A model generated the notes under the pieces. It saw nothing but the letters and a program-made list of their open reading frames with translations, searched no databases and was not told where the DNA came from. A stretch of 64,000 nucleotides of DNA from Curtobacterium sp. MCJR17_055 (GTDB lineage: Bacteria; Actinomycetota; Actinomycetes; Actinomycetales; Microbacteriaceae). The first letter of the stretch is position 1. The number at the start of each line of letters is the position of its first letter. A program made the translations under genes and the position numbers. Location of the stretch: NCBI RefSeq assembly GCF_003224335.1, contig NZ_QKLF01000002.1, positions 434,001 to 498,000 of the forward strand. Direction: 5' to 3'. This document shows positions 29,064 through 37,574 of this stretch, piece by piece.

Positions 29064-30427
29064 CGTGCGCTCCTGGACGGGGAGGGGGACGGCGACGGGC
29101 TACGCGTCGACGACGGGCCGGGCGAAGGTGAGGACGACGGACGGTCGCCGGAGCCGCCGGTGCCGCTCTGGTCCTGGCCGGTCTCGGCCGCCGTGCGCAG
29201 TCGCTCGACGATCTCGCGGGCGTCGTCGAGGGACGTCGCGTTGATCGTGGAGCGGACGTTGTCACGCGTGAAGTCGGGGAGTTCGGCGATCGCGATGTCG
29301 GTGTCCTCGTAGACCTCGGACAGGGACACCGGCCCGATGGTCTGCTGGACGCCCTTGTAGATCGCGACCGAGCCGCCGTCGGTGCCCACGTAGTAGTGGT
29401 CCTGCACGATGCGGTAGCCGATGAACACCGCTCCGACGAGGACCAGGACCGCCACGACGAGCGCGACCGACCACGAGATGCGACGGCGGATGCGGCGACG
29501 ACGGTCCTCGGCGATGAGCTCGGCGAAGTACTGGTCCGACTCGGGCTCGAAGTGCGAGTCCTCCGGGGCGGTGGAGACCTTGAGCGGGTGCAGCAGGATC
29601 GTGGGGAGGCGGATCGGCTTCCGGCCGGTGGGCGCCTCGAACGTCAGCGGGGCCGCGGCGGACCCGACGGTGGTGGCCGCGTCGTCGTCCTCGCCGGGCT
29701 CGGAGTCGGTGACGTCGAGCACGACGACGGTGACGTTGTCGGGCGCGCCGTGGTCGAGCGTCTCCTTGACGAGGCGCTGCGTCACCTGGTTCGCGTCCAT
29801 CGAGGACGCGAGGGCGTGCCGGATGCGCTCCTCGGCCAGGTACGAGGACAGGCCGTCGGAACAGAGCAGCCAGCGGTCGCCGGGGCGGATGTCCATGACC
29901 GCCGTGTCGACCTCGGGCGCCGCGTCGACGTCGCCGAGGACGCGCATCAGCACGGAGCGCCGAGGGTGCACGGCGGCTTCCTCGGGCGTGATCCGACCGC
30001 TGTCGACGAGCCGCTGCACGAAGGTGTGGTCGGACGTGATCTGCTGCAGTTCGCCGTCGCGCCAGCGGTAGATCCGTGAGTCGCCGATGTGCGCGATCGC
30101 GAGCTGGTCGCCGACGCGGATCATGGCGCTCACCGTGGTGCCCATGCCGGTGAGCTCCTGGTGCTCGAACACGGTCTCGGTGATGAGCTGGTTCGCGGCG
30201 ATCAGGGCGGACTGCAGGGCGAACTCGGCGTCGTGCGCGGAGGTGAACTCGCGGTCGACCTCGCGGATGCGACGGATCGCGATCGCCGATGCCACGTCAC
30301 CGCCGGCGTGCCCGCCCATGCCGTCGGCCACCGCGAACAGGTGCTGCCCGGCGTAACCGGAGTCCTGGTTGTTCGCGCGGATGCGCCCCACGTGGGACAC
30401 AGCGGCGCTCAGCGTGCGAGCCGGCAT
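29060..30427 (-). CDS. pstP: PP2C-family serine/threonine phosphatase PstP
   Basis: A 455-residue phosphatase that reverses PknA/PknB phosphorylation. The N-terminal catalytic domain (1-240) has RANNQDS at 18-24, metal-binding Asp35 in ADGMGGHAGGD, the CSDGL motif and GAPDNVTVVV. A basic juxtamembrane segment RRRRIRRR precedes one membrane helix (about 320-343). The short extracellular part ends in a Ser/Pro-rich tail. Overlap with rodA keeps it in the operon, the same order as in mycobacteria. Confidence 0.95.
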   Translation of the reverse strand: MPARTLSAAVSHVGRIRANNQDSGYAGQHLFAVADGMGGHAGGDVASAIAIRRIREVDREFTSAHDAEFALQSALIAANQLITETVFEHQELTGMGTTVSAMIRVGDQLAIAHIGDSRIYRWRDGELQQITSDHTFVQRLVDSGRITPEEAAVHPRRSVLMRVLGDVDAAPEVDTAVMDIRPGDRWLLCSDGLSSYLAEERIRHALASSMDANQVTQRLVKETLDHGAPDNVTVVVLDVTDSEPGEDDDAATTVGSAAAPLTFEAPTGRKPIRLPTILLHPLKVSTAPEDSHFEPESDQYFAELIAEDRRRRIRRRISWSVALVVAVLVLVGAVFIGYRIVQDHYYVGTDGGSVAIYKGVQQTIGPVSLSEVYEDTDIAIAELPDFTRDNVRSTINATSLDDAREIVERLRTAAETGQDQSGTGGSGDRPSSSPSPGPSSTRSPSPSPSPSRSAR

Positions 30428-30433
30428 CCGGGC

Positions 30434-30997
30434 CTACCGCCGCAGCTCGAACGTCGTCGTCCCGATGGTGATCGGGGTGCGTTCCGCGACGGTGGTGGGG
30501 GCAGTGACCTTCTGTCCGTTGACGAAGGTGCCGTTGGTCGACCCGAGGTCGGTGAGGACCCATGCCCCGCCCTGCAGGTCGAGCCGGGCGTGGTTGGTCG
30601 ACGTGTAGTCGTCCCGGATCACGACGTTGCTCTCGCTCGAGCGGCCGATCGTGATCGGACCGCCGCCGAGCGGCATCTCCATGCCCTCGCGTGCGCCCTC
30701 GGTGATGACGAGGCGGGTGGCGACCGACGCGGCGGGGGCGACCGGGCCTCCTGTCTGACCGATCAGCTCGGTGAACGCGCTGGCGGAGGAGCTGTTCCGG
30801 GCGGCGGCAGCACCGGTCCCGGCGGGCACCGGCGGCGTGGTCGGCCCGGAGGGGCCGGCCTTCGGGTCGGTGGGGATCGCGCGCACACGCTGGCCGAAGA
30901 GATCGCTCCGGAGCGCGAAGACGATCACGAAGACGAACAGCCACAGCACAGCGAGGAACGCGAAGCGCAGCACGAGCAGGGTCAGGCCTGTGGTCAT
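30434..30997 (-). CDS. fhaB: FHA-domain protein FhaB (FipA)
   Basis: A 187-residue protein with an N-terminal membrane helix (about 7-29), a Pro/Gly/Ala linker and a C-terminal FHA phosphothreonine-binding domain (about 93-187) with GRSSESNVV at 118-126, the SxxH-like STNHARL region at 133-139 and DLGSTNGTFVNG at 150-161. In mycobacteria FhaB is a PknA/PknB substrate linking kinases to the divisome. The ATG at 30997 overlaps the fhaA stop by ATGA and has GGAGG upstream, so the longer frame upstream is not coding. Confidence 0.93.
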   Translation of the reverse strand: MTTGLTLLVLRFAFLAVLWLFVFVIVFALRSDLFGQRVRAIPTDPKAGPSGPTTPPVPAGTGAAAARNSSSASAFTELIGQTGGPVAPAASVATRLVITEGAREGMEMPLGGGPITIGRSSESNVVIRDDYTSTNHARLDLQGGAWVLTDLGSTNGTFVNGQKVTAPTTVAERTPITIGTTTFELRR

Positions 30998-31674
30998 CGC
31001 GCACCTCCGTCGTTCTCCGGGATCACCCGGAACACCATACGGGTACGACCGATCTCGATGGTGGAGTCCGGCTCGAGGATCGCCTGCTGGAAGCGTTCGC
31101 CGTTCAGCTTCGACCCGTTCGTCGAGCCGAGGTCGTTGACCTGCGCGTGCTTGCCGTCCCACAGCACCTCGACGTGCTTCCGGCTGGTCCCGGTGTCGGC
31201 GACCGTGATGTCGGCGTCCGTGCCGCGCCCGATGACCGTGCGTCCGCGGTGCAGTCGGTGCCGCTGGGAGCCGATGTCCAGGACGGCCACCCACGCGACG
31301 TCGCGCTGCACGGTGGTGGAGTCGATCTCGAGGATCCCCGTCGACAGCGTGCCGTCCTGCTGGAGGCGGATCGTCACCGGACCGGAGAACGAGTAGTTCT
31401 GTGCAACGGCGTGCTGCTGCACCCGCTGCGTGAGCTCGTCGATCAGGGGACGTCCGACGTCGTTCATGCGCGTGTGGTCCGGCGGAGCCAGGCGCACCGT
31501 GAACTCGTTCGGCACGAGGATGCGCTCGCGCGAGACGACGGCCGCCTTGGTGTCGAGCTCGCGTCGGAGGGCCGCAGCGATCTCGACCGGCTGCACACCG
31601 GAGCGGAAGGTCTTGGCGAATGCACCGTTGACGGCGCGCTCCAACCCTCGCTCGAAGTTGTCCAGTAGGCCCAT
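30994..31674 (-). CDS. fhaA: FHA-domain protein FhaA (DUF3662)
   Basis: A 226-residue protein: an N-terminal DUF3662 domain (about 1-115, opening MGLLDNFERGLERAVNGAFAK) and a C-terminal FHA domain with GRGTDADITV, the SRKHVEVL strand and DLGSTNGSKLNG. FhaA of mycobacteria binds the phosphorylated pseudokinase domain of MviN/MurJ and restrains wall synthesis. The ATG at 31674 is preferred to one 33 bases upstream because it gives the family N-terminus and has GTGGAG just before it. It is the first gene of the operon. Confidence 0.93.
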   Translation of the reverse strand: MGLLDNFERGLERAVNGAFAKTFRSGVQPVEIAAALRRELDTKAAVVSRERILVPNEFTVRLAPPDHTRMNDVGRPLIDELTQRVQQHAVAQNYSFSGPVTIRLQQDGTLSTGILEIDSTTVQRDVAWVAVLDIGSQRHRLHRGRTVIGRGTDADITVADTGTSRKHVEVLWDGKHAQVNDLGSTNGSKLNGERFQQAILEPDSTIEIGRTRMVFRVIPENDGGAR

Positions 31675-31759
31675 GGTCTCCACGTTCTCGGTCGCTGACC
31701 ACTGCATGGTAGTGGTTGGCTCCGGGGGCCGTCTGTGCGTGGTAGTGTTCTCGTCGCTG

Positions 31760-31846
31760 GCGCGAGTGGCGGAATTGGTAGACGCGCACGGTTCAGGTCC
31801 GTGTGCTGGAAACGGCGTGGGGGTTCAAGTCCCCCCTCGCGCACCA
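31760..31846 (+). tRNA. tRNA-Leu (anticodon CAG)
   Basis: An 87-nt class II tRNA with a long variable arm. The acceptor stem GCGCGAG pairs with CTCGCGC, with discriminator A and encoded CCA at 31844-31846. The anticodon stem CACGG/CCGTG frames TTCAGGT, with CAG at 31794-31796. Confidence 0.97.
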
Positions 31847-31866
31847 GGGCTCTCCGGTGGAGAGCA

Positions 31867-31910
31867 GCACGACGAAGGCCCCGGTCGGGAGACCGGGGCC
31901 TTCGTCGTGC
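31867..31910. terminator. Long bidirectional terminator after tRNA-Leu
   Basis: A perfect 20-bp stem (31867-31886 with 31891-31910) closes a four-base loop. It lies between the tRNA and the convergent dehydrogenase gene and can serve both. Confidence 0.92.
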
Positions 31911-31993
31911 CCGCCAGCCCCGTCCGGCCGGTCGCTCAGCCTCGTCAGGCCGGCTTCAGCGCGCAGCAGGGTCCCGGGGCGCGCGAGCCCTGG

Positions 31994-32671
31994 TCAGACC
32001 GTGGCGCTCCCGAGGACACGGTGCGCCACGGAGATCGACTCCCCGGAGACGACCGACAGCGGGGACGACAGGAAGGCGACGAGGTCCGCGATCTGCTGCG
32101 GGCTGGACGCACCACCGGCACCCGGCCGGACCTCCGCGCTCGGGGTGTCGGTGACCGCGCCTGGGTTGACGACGTTCACCGTGACGCCGGTGCCGGCGAG
32201 CTCGTCGGCCAGGTTCTTCGCGATGACGTTCGTCGCGGCGTTCCGGAGCGAGGTCGTGATGTTGCCGGTCAGGTAGGCGTTCTGTCCGCTGACGACGACG
32301 ACCCGGCCGAAGCCCGCGGCCCGCTGCAGGGGCAGGACGGCGTTCGCGACGCGGAGGAAGCCGAGGGCCTTGCCGTCGATCGCGGACGCCACCTGGTCGG
32401 GGTCCGAGCGTCGCTCCGGGTCGAGGGTGCCGGCGGCCGGTGCCGCCGTCACGACGAGGACGTCGATGCGGCCGTGCTGCTCGAGCACCGTGGCGACGGC
32501 GGTGTCGACGGAGGTCTGGTCCGTGGTGTCCACCGTCACGCCGTCCGTTGTGGTGCGCGAGGCGACGACCACCGTCGCACCTTCACGACGGAGACGGTCG
32601 GCGACGGCTGAGCCGATGTACCCGGCGCCGCCGACGACGAGGGCGACCCGGTCCTGCAGTTGGAGGTCCAC
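31994..32671 (-). CDS. Short-chain dehydrogenase/reductase
   Basis: A 225-residue Rossmann oxidoreductase. The dinucleotide motif GGAGYIGSA lies near residue 14, and VTAAPAAG takes the place of the usual NNAG. The catalytic serine is probably in VVVSGQNAY with Tyr in the same stretch, but the usual YxxxK is not clear, so activity is uncertain. A family-typical NVVNPGAVTDTP follows. The substrate cannot be inferred. Start: GTG at 32671 (VDLQLQDRVALVVGG) lacks a strong ribosome site, so the exact start is uncertain. Confidence 0.75.
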   Translation of the reverse strand: MDLQLQDRVALVVGGAGYIGSAVADRLRREGATVVVASRTTTDGVTVDTTDQTSVDTAVATVLEQHGRIDVLVVTAAPAAGTLDPERRSDPDQVASAIDGKALGFLRVANAVLPLQRAAGFGRVVVVSGQNAYLTGNITTSLRNAATNVIAKNLADELAGTGVTVNVVNPGAVTDTPSAEVRPGAGGASSPQQIADLVAFLSSPLSVVSGESISVAHRVLGSATV

Positions 32672-32703
32672 GAGCGTGACGCTACGCCGCGGTGCCCGCG
32701 GAC

Positions 32704-32731
32704 GGACGGGAGGCCGGTACGGACGGGAGGC
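32704..32731 (+). repeat. Two direct copies of the motif GGACGGGAGGC
   Basis: Copies at 32704-32714 and 32721-32731 lie in the 219-bp spacer between the divergent dehydrogenase and metalloprotease genes. The same 11-mer recurs at other gene ends in this window (see findings). Confidence 0.8.
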
Positions 32732-32890
32732 CCGGCCGCGTCCGACCGCCGCCGCACGTCCGTCCTGCGGATGCGCGGACGGTGCCGTCGTCCCCCGCAG
32801 GGGTGGTTGACCTGGTTCGTGCCCGTTCCGCACACTGTCGGGGTCGCGGGTGTCGATCAGGGGTGCCGGCGCGGGACGAGGGGCAGCAGC

Positions 32891-33880
32891 ATGCGTCGGA
32901 CGACGACGGCCGCGATCGTGGCCACACTGGCGATCACCATGACCGGGTTCGCCGCGGTACCGGCCAGTGCGGCGGGTGCGGCGGCGGTGTGTTCCGGCGC
33001 GACGCTGTCGACGGCCGACCTGGCGACCGGGTGCACGGTCGACCCGGGCACCACGCTCGCGCTGCCGGACGGCCGGACGGTGGTCGTCCCCGCGCCGGGC
33101 ACGACCCTGACCGTCGCCCCGGTGGTCGTCGCGGGCGCCGAGGACCCCGGCGACCTGGTCGTCGCGAACGCGGGCGCCGCCGGCGTCGCGGTGCGGACCG
33201 AGGGGGCCTGGTCGGGTTCGCCGGCCGCCGTGACCCGTGAACGCGCGGCACTGCAGCGTCGGGTGCTGGGCGCGACGGTGGCCGCGCCGGGTGCGGTGAC
33301 CACGGGTGCGGGTGCCACGGCGAGCTGTGGCAGCACTGCGTACTCGCTCACCGGGCACCATTGGGCTGGGGCGATCGAGTGGCGGTACAACCCCGCGAAC
33401 GCGAAGGCGTCGAACGTGTCGGCGCTCCGGGCTGGTGCCGACGCGTGGACGGGGTCGATCACCTCGTGCGGGCGGACCGTGACCTCGACGGCGGCCGAGC
33501 AGTACCTCGGGACGGCGAAGCAGGCACCGGCGCTCACGGACCAGGGTGGCTGCGGTGCGGCGAACCGCTACAGCGTCACCGGGTGGGGCGCGCTCCCGAC
33601 CGGCACCCTCGGCGTCACCTGCGTCTGGTCCCGGTCCGGTGTCGCGGTCGAGATGGACCAGCGGTACTCGACCCGGTACCTCTGGGCCTCCACCGCGACC
33701 TGCTCCGGCAACCGGTACGACTTCCGCGGTGTCGCCACCCACGAGTGGGGGCACGCGTACGGCCTGGGGCACGTGGACCAGGCGACCGGCCAGGTCATGA
33801 AGTCGTCGGCGACGACGTGCGACGTCGCACAGCGCACCCTCGGCGCGGGGGACGCGCGGGGGATCTCCACGCTGTACTGA
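32891..33880 (+). CDS. Secreted zinc metalloprotease (metzincin/matrixin-like)
   Basis: A 329-residue exported protein. A signal peptide (1-27) ends at ASA. The zinc site HEWGHAYGLGH is at 284-294, a full HExxHxxGxxH metzincin motif, and Met303 nine residues on fits the conserved Met-turn. Cysteine pairs in the catalytic region suggest disulfides. The N-terminal ~120 residues (Val/Ala/Gly-rich) may be a propeptide. The substrate is unknown. The ATG at 32891 directly precedes the basic n-region of the signal. It is monocistronic between two dehydrogenase genes. Confidence 0.87.
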   Translation: MRRTTTAAIVATLAITMTGFAAVPASAAGAAAVCSGATLSTADLATGCTVDPGTTLALPDGRTVVVPAPGTTLTVAPVVVAGAEDPGDLVVANAGAAGVAVRTEGAWSGSPAAVTRERAALQRRVLGATVAAPGAVTTGAGATASCGSTAYSLTGHHWAGAIEWRYNPANAKASNVSALRAGADAWTGSITSCGRTVTSTAAEQYLGTAKQAPALTDQGGCGAANRYSVTGWGALPTGTLGVTCVWSRSGVAVEMDQRYSTRYLWASTATCSGNRYDFRGVATHEWGHAYGLGHVDQATGQVMKSSATTCDVAQRTLGAGDARGISTLY

Positions 33881-33984
33881 CCGCTGCCCCGGCCGCGTGA
33901 TCTGAACACTCTTGACGGGCACACAGCGAGCCCGGCCGACCATCGCCCTCGTACGACGAACCACATCCGTCACGAGGGAGCGAC

Positions 33985-34821
33985 ATGAGCGATCAGCAAC
34001 AGCAACCTCCGGGTTCCGAGCAGGCGATGACGCCGAAGCCGGACCACGGTGAGACGAGCTACACCGGCTCGGGCAAGCTCACGGGCAAGCGCGCCGTCAT
34101 CACCGGCGGGGACAGCGGCATCGGCAAGGCGGTCGCGATCGCCTACGCCCGTGAAGGAGCGGACGTCCTCATCTCCTACCTGCCGGAGGAGGAAGAGGAC
34201 GCGCAGGAGACCAAGCACTGGATCGAGGAAGCGGGCCGGAAGGCCGTGCTGTTCCCCGGCGACGTGAGCGACCCGGCGTACTGCCGGAGCATCATCGAGA
34301 CCGCGGTGTCCGAACTCGGCGGCATCGACGTGCTCGTCAACAACGCGGCGTACCAGATGACCCACGAGACGCTCGAGGAGATCTCCGACGAGGAGTGGGA
34401 CCACACCCTCGCGACGAACCTCAGCGCGTACTTCCACCTCGTGAAGGCGGCACTCCCGCACATGACCGCGGGTGCCTCGATCATCGGGTCCAGTTCGGTC
34501 AACTCCGACAACCCGGTGCCGACCCTCCTGCCGTACGACGTGACGAAGGCCGGCATCGCGAACTTCTCGGCCGCGCTCGCGCAGCTCGTCGGGGAGCGCG
34601 GCATCCGCGTGAACAGCGTCGCCCCGGGGCCGATCTGGACGCCGCTCATCCCGGCGACCATGCCGCCCGAGCAGGTCGAGCAGTTCGGCAAGCAGACGCC
34701 CCTCGGTCGCGCCGGACAGCCGGCGGAGCTCGCCCCGGTGTACGTCCTGCTCGCGAGCGACGACGGCAGCTACGTCTCCGGTGCGCGGATCGCCGTCACC
34801 GGCGGCACGCCGATCCTCTGA
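33985..34821 (+). CDS. Short-chain dehydrogenase (general-stress YdaD/YghA type)
   Basis: A 278-residue classical SDR with a ~30-residue N-terminal extension rich in Gln/Pro, typical of the YghA/YhdF subgroup. The cofactor motif GGDSGIG lies at 41-47, NNAA follows, and the catalytic pair is Tyr184 and Lys188. PGPIWTPL matches the substrate-loop signature. The Mn-catalase gene begins 37 bp downstream, so the two probably share a transcript tied to oxidative or general stress (inference). Confidence 0.9.
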   Translation: MSDQQQQPPGSEQAMTPKPDHGETSYTGSGKLTGKRAVITGGDSGIGKAVAIAYAREGADVLISYLPEEEEDAQETKHWIEEAGRKAVLFPGDVSDPAYCRSIIETAVSELGGIDVLVNNAAYQMTHETLEEISDEEWDHTLATNLSAYFHLVKAALPHMTAGASIIGSSSVNSDNPVPTLLPYDVTKAGIANFSAALAQLVGERGIRVNSVAPGPIWTPLIPATMPPEQVEQFGKQTPLGRAGQPAELAPVYVLLASDDGSYVSGARIAVTGGTPIL

Positions 34822-34858
34822 CCGCCCACCAGAACCGACACAGAAACAGGAGAACGAT

Positions 34859-35740
34859 TTGTACTTCCACAAGCAAGAGCTCCAGTTCAAGTCCACCCCC
34901 GACAAGCCCGACGCGGTCTACGCCCGCAAGCTCCAGGAGGTGCTCGGAGGCCAGTACGGCGAGATTTCCGTCGCGATGCAGTACCAGTTCCAGGCGTGGA
35001 ACATGCACATCCCGGGCAAGTACCGCGACATGGTGTTCGGCATCGGCGCGGAGGAGATGGGCCACGTCGAGATGCTCGCGACGATGATCGCGCAGCTGCT
35101 CGAGAAGGCCCCGCTCGGCATCACGGGCGACGCGGTGCAGGACGACCCGACGGTCGCCGCGGTCCTCGGCGGCACCGACATCCAGCACGCGATCGTCGCC
35201 GGCGCCGGTGCGCGCCCGGTCGACAGCATGGGCAACCCCTGGCAGGGCTCGTACATCACCGCCAGCGGCAACCTGCTCGCCGACTTCACGGCGAACGAGA
35301 ACGCCGAGATGCAGGGCCGCGTCCAGGCTGCCCGGCTCTACCACATGACCGACGACCACGGCGTGCGGGACCTGCTGAAGTTCCTCATCGCCCGCGACAC
35401 CATGCACCAGAACATGTGGGCGACCGCGGCTGCGGAACTCCGGGAGTCCGGTCTCGAGACCATGCCGGTGCCGAGCAACTTCCCGCAGCACAAGGAGAAC
35501 CAGGAGGTCAACTACCAGTACCTCAACTTCTCCGACGGGGCCGAGGCGAAGAACGGCCCCTGGGCGAGCGGCCCCTCGTTCGACGGCAAGGGCGAGTACT
35601 CGTACCACGACGGCCCCACCACGTCGTCGCCGATGCCGCCGCCCACGCACCCGGACTCGCGCTTCTACGGCACGACCGAGCTGCCGAACACGATCGAGAA
35701 GATCGCCGGCACGGTGCAGGACAAGCTCAACAAGGAGTAG
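34859..35740 (+). CDS. Manganese catalase
   Basis: A 293-residue non-haem catalase that dismutates hydrogen peroxide at a di-manganese centre. Ligand candidates Glu35, Glu66, His69, Glu150 and His183 fall at the positions of the Lactobacillus plantarum enzyme (35, 66, 69, 148, 181) with a constant shift of two at the end. The ferritin-like four-helix bundle is followed by a Pro/Gly tail. The start is TTG at 34859, supported by AGGAGA a few bases upstream; the longer upstream frame overlaps the dehydrogenase and lacks homology. A strong terminator follows. Confidence 0.93.
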   Translation: MYFHKQELQFKSTPDKPDAVYARKLQEVLGGQYGEISVAMQYQFQAWNMHIPGKYRDMVFGIGAEEMGHVEMLATMIAQLLEKAPLGITGDAVQDDPTVAAVLGGTDIQHAIVAGAGARPVDSMGNPWQGSYITASGNLLADFTANENAEMQGRVQAARLYHMTDDHGVRDLLKFLIARDTMHQNMWATAAAELRESGLETMPVPSNFPQHKENQEVNYQYLNFSDGAEAKNGPWASGPSFDGKGEYSYHDGPTTSSPMPPPTHPDSRFYGTTELPNTIEKIAGTVQDKLNKE

Positions 35741-35759
35741 TCCGACCCCGGTCCACGCA

Positions 35760-35790
35760 CGAGCCCCTCCTCACCACGAGGAGGGGCTCG
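35760..35790 (+). terminator. Mn-catalase terminator
   Basis: CGAGCCCCTCCTC (35760-35772) pairs with 35778-35790 as a 13-bp perfect stem 20 bp after the stop. Confidence 0.9.
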
Positions 35791-35834
35791 TGTCGTTCCA
35801 CCAGGCCGCCTGGTGGTTCGGCGCGCGAAATGTA

Positions 35835-35878
35835 CAACGAGTCGAAAAGTTCGTTGACCACATAGTTCACGGTGTGAA
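35835..35878. promoter_or_regulatory. Two inverted repeats before the small gene/marR unit
   Basis: CAACGA (35835-35840) and TCGTTG (35851-35856) form one dyad; TTCAC GGT GTGAA (35866-35878) forms a second. TTGACC at 35854-35859 could be a -35 element. These are candidate operators for the MarR regulator encoded 0.3 kb downstream (inference). Confidence 0.45.
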
Positions 35879-35930
35879 AGAGTTTCCTCGTCCGAACGGA
35901 CAGCAGTCTCTCGACGAGGAAGGCGCCATC

Positions 35931-36113
35931 ATGCAGAGCACGTACCACACCACGTCACTCGACACTCGCTTCGGCGGCTCCCACCCGCGCGTGGGCCTGA
36001 CGGACCCGGCCGTCATCGAGGCCTACGTCGCCCGACGGATCCAGGACCCGTCGCTGCTGTCCCGCCGCTCGGAGGTCTCGTACGCCGACTTCTTCGTCGC
36101 ACCGGCCGCCTGA
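35931..36113 (+). CDS. Small protein of unknown function
   Basis: A 60-residue protein with ATG at 35931 and a purine-rich ribosome site (GAGGAAGG) upstream. It has no signal peptide, membrane helix or cysteines. The first third is Ser/Thr/His-rich and the rest is predicted helical (DPAVIEAYVARRIQDPSLL), ending YADFFVAPAA. I do not recognise the family. It lies 55 bp upstream of the marR gene, downstream of an operator-like region, so it is probably co-transcribed with and controlled by that regulator. Confidence 0.6.
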   Translation: MQSTYHTTSLDTRFGGSHPRVGLTDPAVIEAYVARRIQDPSLLSRRSEVSYADFFVAPAA

Positions 36114-36168
36114 GCCGAGCACGGAGCACCAGCACGACCGCCCGAGTGGGTGAGGGAGACCACGACCC

Positions 36169-36744
36169 ATGCCGTTGACCGTCGTCCGACGTGAACACGT
36201 CCACCTCTACGCCCGTGAGCCGCGCACCCGGTCCGCGAAGACCGCCGTCGACGCGCTCCTCCGCCTCCAGCACGCGGAGGAGGACCAGCTCGAACGCGCG
36301 CGGGTCGAGAGTGGCCTGACGAAGAACGAGTTCCTCACCGTCCGCTACATGCTCCAGGCGCACCGCGACGGCCGGAGCATGGGACCGAAGGACCTCGCCG
36401 TCATGCTCGGGGTGTCGAACGCCTCGGTGACGAAGATCGTCGACGGGCTCGTCGAGAAGGGCGACCTCGTCCGGTCGCCACACCCGACCGACCGTCGTGC
36501 ACAGGTGCTCGAGCCGACCGTGCAGGCGGCGCGCAAGATCGACGTGTCGTACGAGACCTTCCACCAGGCGGTCGTCGAGGTCATCGACCACCTCTCCGCC
36601 GAGGACAACGAGGTCCTGACCCGGTGCCTCGGTCAGATCACGGCAGCGCTCGACGCGGGTGCGCCGAGACCGGTGGACGAGTACACGGTCGACGGGGTCG
36701 CCGTCCGCTCCCTGCCGGACCCGACGGCGGACGACGGCTCCTGA
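36169..36744 (+). CDS. MarR-family transcriptional regulator
   Basis: A 191-residue winged-helix regulator. The core covers about 40-150: LTKNEFLTVRYM, a recognition segment MGPKDLAVMLGVSNASVTKIVDGL and the wing VRSPHPTDRRAQVLEPT. MarR proteins repress nearby or divergent genes and respond to phenolics or oxidants. A GTGAGGGAGA sequence precedes the ATG. A Pro/Asp-rich extension ends the protein. The likely target is the small gene just upstream, based on position. Confidence 0.9.
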   Translation: MPLTVVRREHVHLYAREPRTRSAKTAVDALLRLQHAEEDQLERARVESGLTKNEFLTVRYMLQAHRDGRSMGPKDLAVMLGVSNASVTKIVDGLVEKGDLVRSPHPTDRRAQVLEPTVQAARKIDVSYETFHQAVVEVIDHLSAEDNEVLTRCLGQITAALDAGAPRPVDEYTVDGVAVRSLPDPTADDGS

Positions 36745-36755
36745 CACGCACAGGA

Positions 36756-36792
36756 CGGGAGGCCCGGCACGCGTGGTGATCCGGGCCTCCCG
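36756..36792 (+). terminator. marR terminator built on the GGACGGGAGGC motif
   Basis: CGGGAGGCCCGG (36756-36767) pairs exactly with CCGGGCCTCCCG (36781-36792) around a 13-base loop, 12 bp after the marR stop. Confidence 0.88.
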
Positions 36793-36835
36793 ACCGGCAC
36801 TGGCCGCGAAAACCTTCCAGCGGTAAGTTGGCAGG

Positions 36836-37471
36836 ATGACCCACCCCGCCGACGAGGACGACGCGGCTCCGCCGCGCCGCGGCGGGTACCGCAAGGGCAC
36901 CGAGCGACGTGCGCAGATCCTGGACGAGATGATCCGGATGGTCGCGGAACAGGGCGTCGACGCGTCCTCGCTCCGGTCCGTGGCGGACGCCCTCGGCATC
37001 ACGCACGCGGCGCTCCGGCACTACTTCCCGAGCCGCGACGACCTGCTCCTCGCCGTCTACCGCGAGCACGAGGTCCGCGAGCAGGGTGCTCCGGAACGGA
37101 TGAAGTCCGCGATCGGCGACATGCGGGAGAGCGCCGCCCGCAACCGAGCCGTCCCCGGACTCGTGCAGCTCTACACGACCCTCTCCGCCGACGCCGTGCA
37201 GGAAGGGCACCCGACCACGCGCGAGTTCATGCGTGACCGGTTCACCCGGTTACGCGCCGACCTGAGTGAGCTGATCCGCCGGGACCAGGCCGCCGGCCGG
37301 ATCCGCGACGACCTCGACCCCGAGGACCTGGCGAGCCTGAGCATCGCGGCCTCGGACGGGCTGCAGGTGCAGTGGCTGCTCGACCCGGACGCCGTCGACG
37401 GGGAGCGGGTGCTGCGCCTGCTCGAGCGGATCGTGCCCGCGGGTGGCGCGGAGGAGCAGGCACCGCGCTGA
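36836..37471 (+). CDS. TetR-family transcriptional regulator
   Basis: A 211-residue TetR repressor. The N-terminal DNA-binding domain (about 20-68) has RRAQILDEMIRMVAEQG followed by the helix-turn-helix SLRSVADALGITHAALRHYF; the rest is the helical ligand-binding domain. There is no divergent neighbour within 100 bp. The convergent sugar oxidoreductase gene and the marR gene behind it are separated by terminators, so the target cannot be read from context. Confidence 0.9.
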   Translation: MTHPADEDDAAPPRRGGYRKGTERRAQILDEMIRMVAEQGVDASSLRSVADALGITHAALRHYFPSRDDLLLAVYREHEVREQGAPERMKSAIGDMRESAARNRAVPGLVQLYTTLSADAVQEGHPTTREFMRDRFTRLRADLSELIRRDQAAGRIRDDLDPEDLASLSIAASDGLQVQWLLDPDAVDGERVLRLLERIVPAGGAEEQAPR

Positions 37472-37523
37472 CCGGTTTCGACGGCGGTCGTCCTGCTCCG
37501 GGTCGACGGGCCGTGGAACGCGG

Positions 37524-37554
37524 AACGGCCGGCCCCCGGAGGGAGCCGGCCGTT
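37524..37554. terminator. Bidirectional terminator between tetR and the oxidoreductase
   Basis: AACGGCCGGC (37524-37533) pairs with GCCGGCCGTT (37545-37554), with further C/G pairing inside. It serves convergent genes whose stops are about 100 bp apart. Confidence 0.88.
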
Positions 37555-37574
37555 GGCGTCGAGGAGCGGTGGTG

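Noticed and set aside
30388-30397. CACGTGGG-like sequence resembling half a parS
   Set aside because: It lacks the flanking GTTTC/GAAAC arms and lies within pstP coding sequence.
31994-33973. Fusion of the dehydrogenase with a long N-terminal extension
   Set aside because: The extension is antisense to the metalloprotease and carries no motif; the dehydrogenase starts near 32671.
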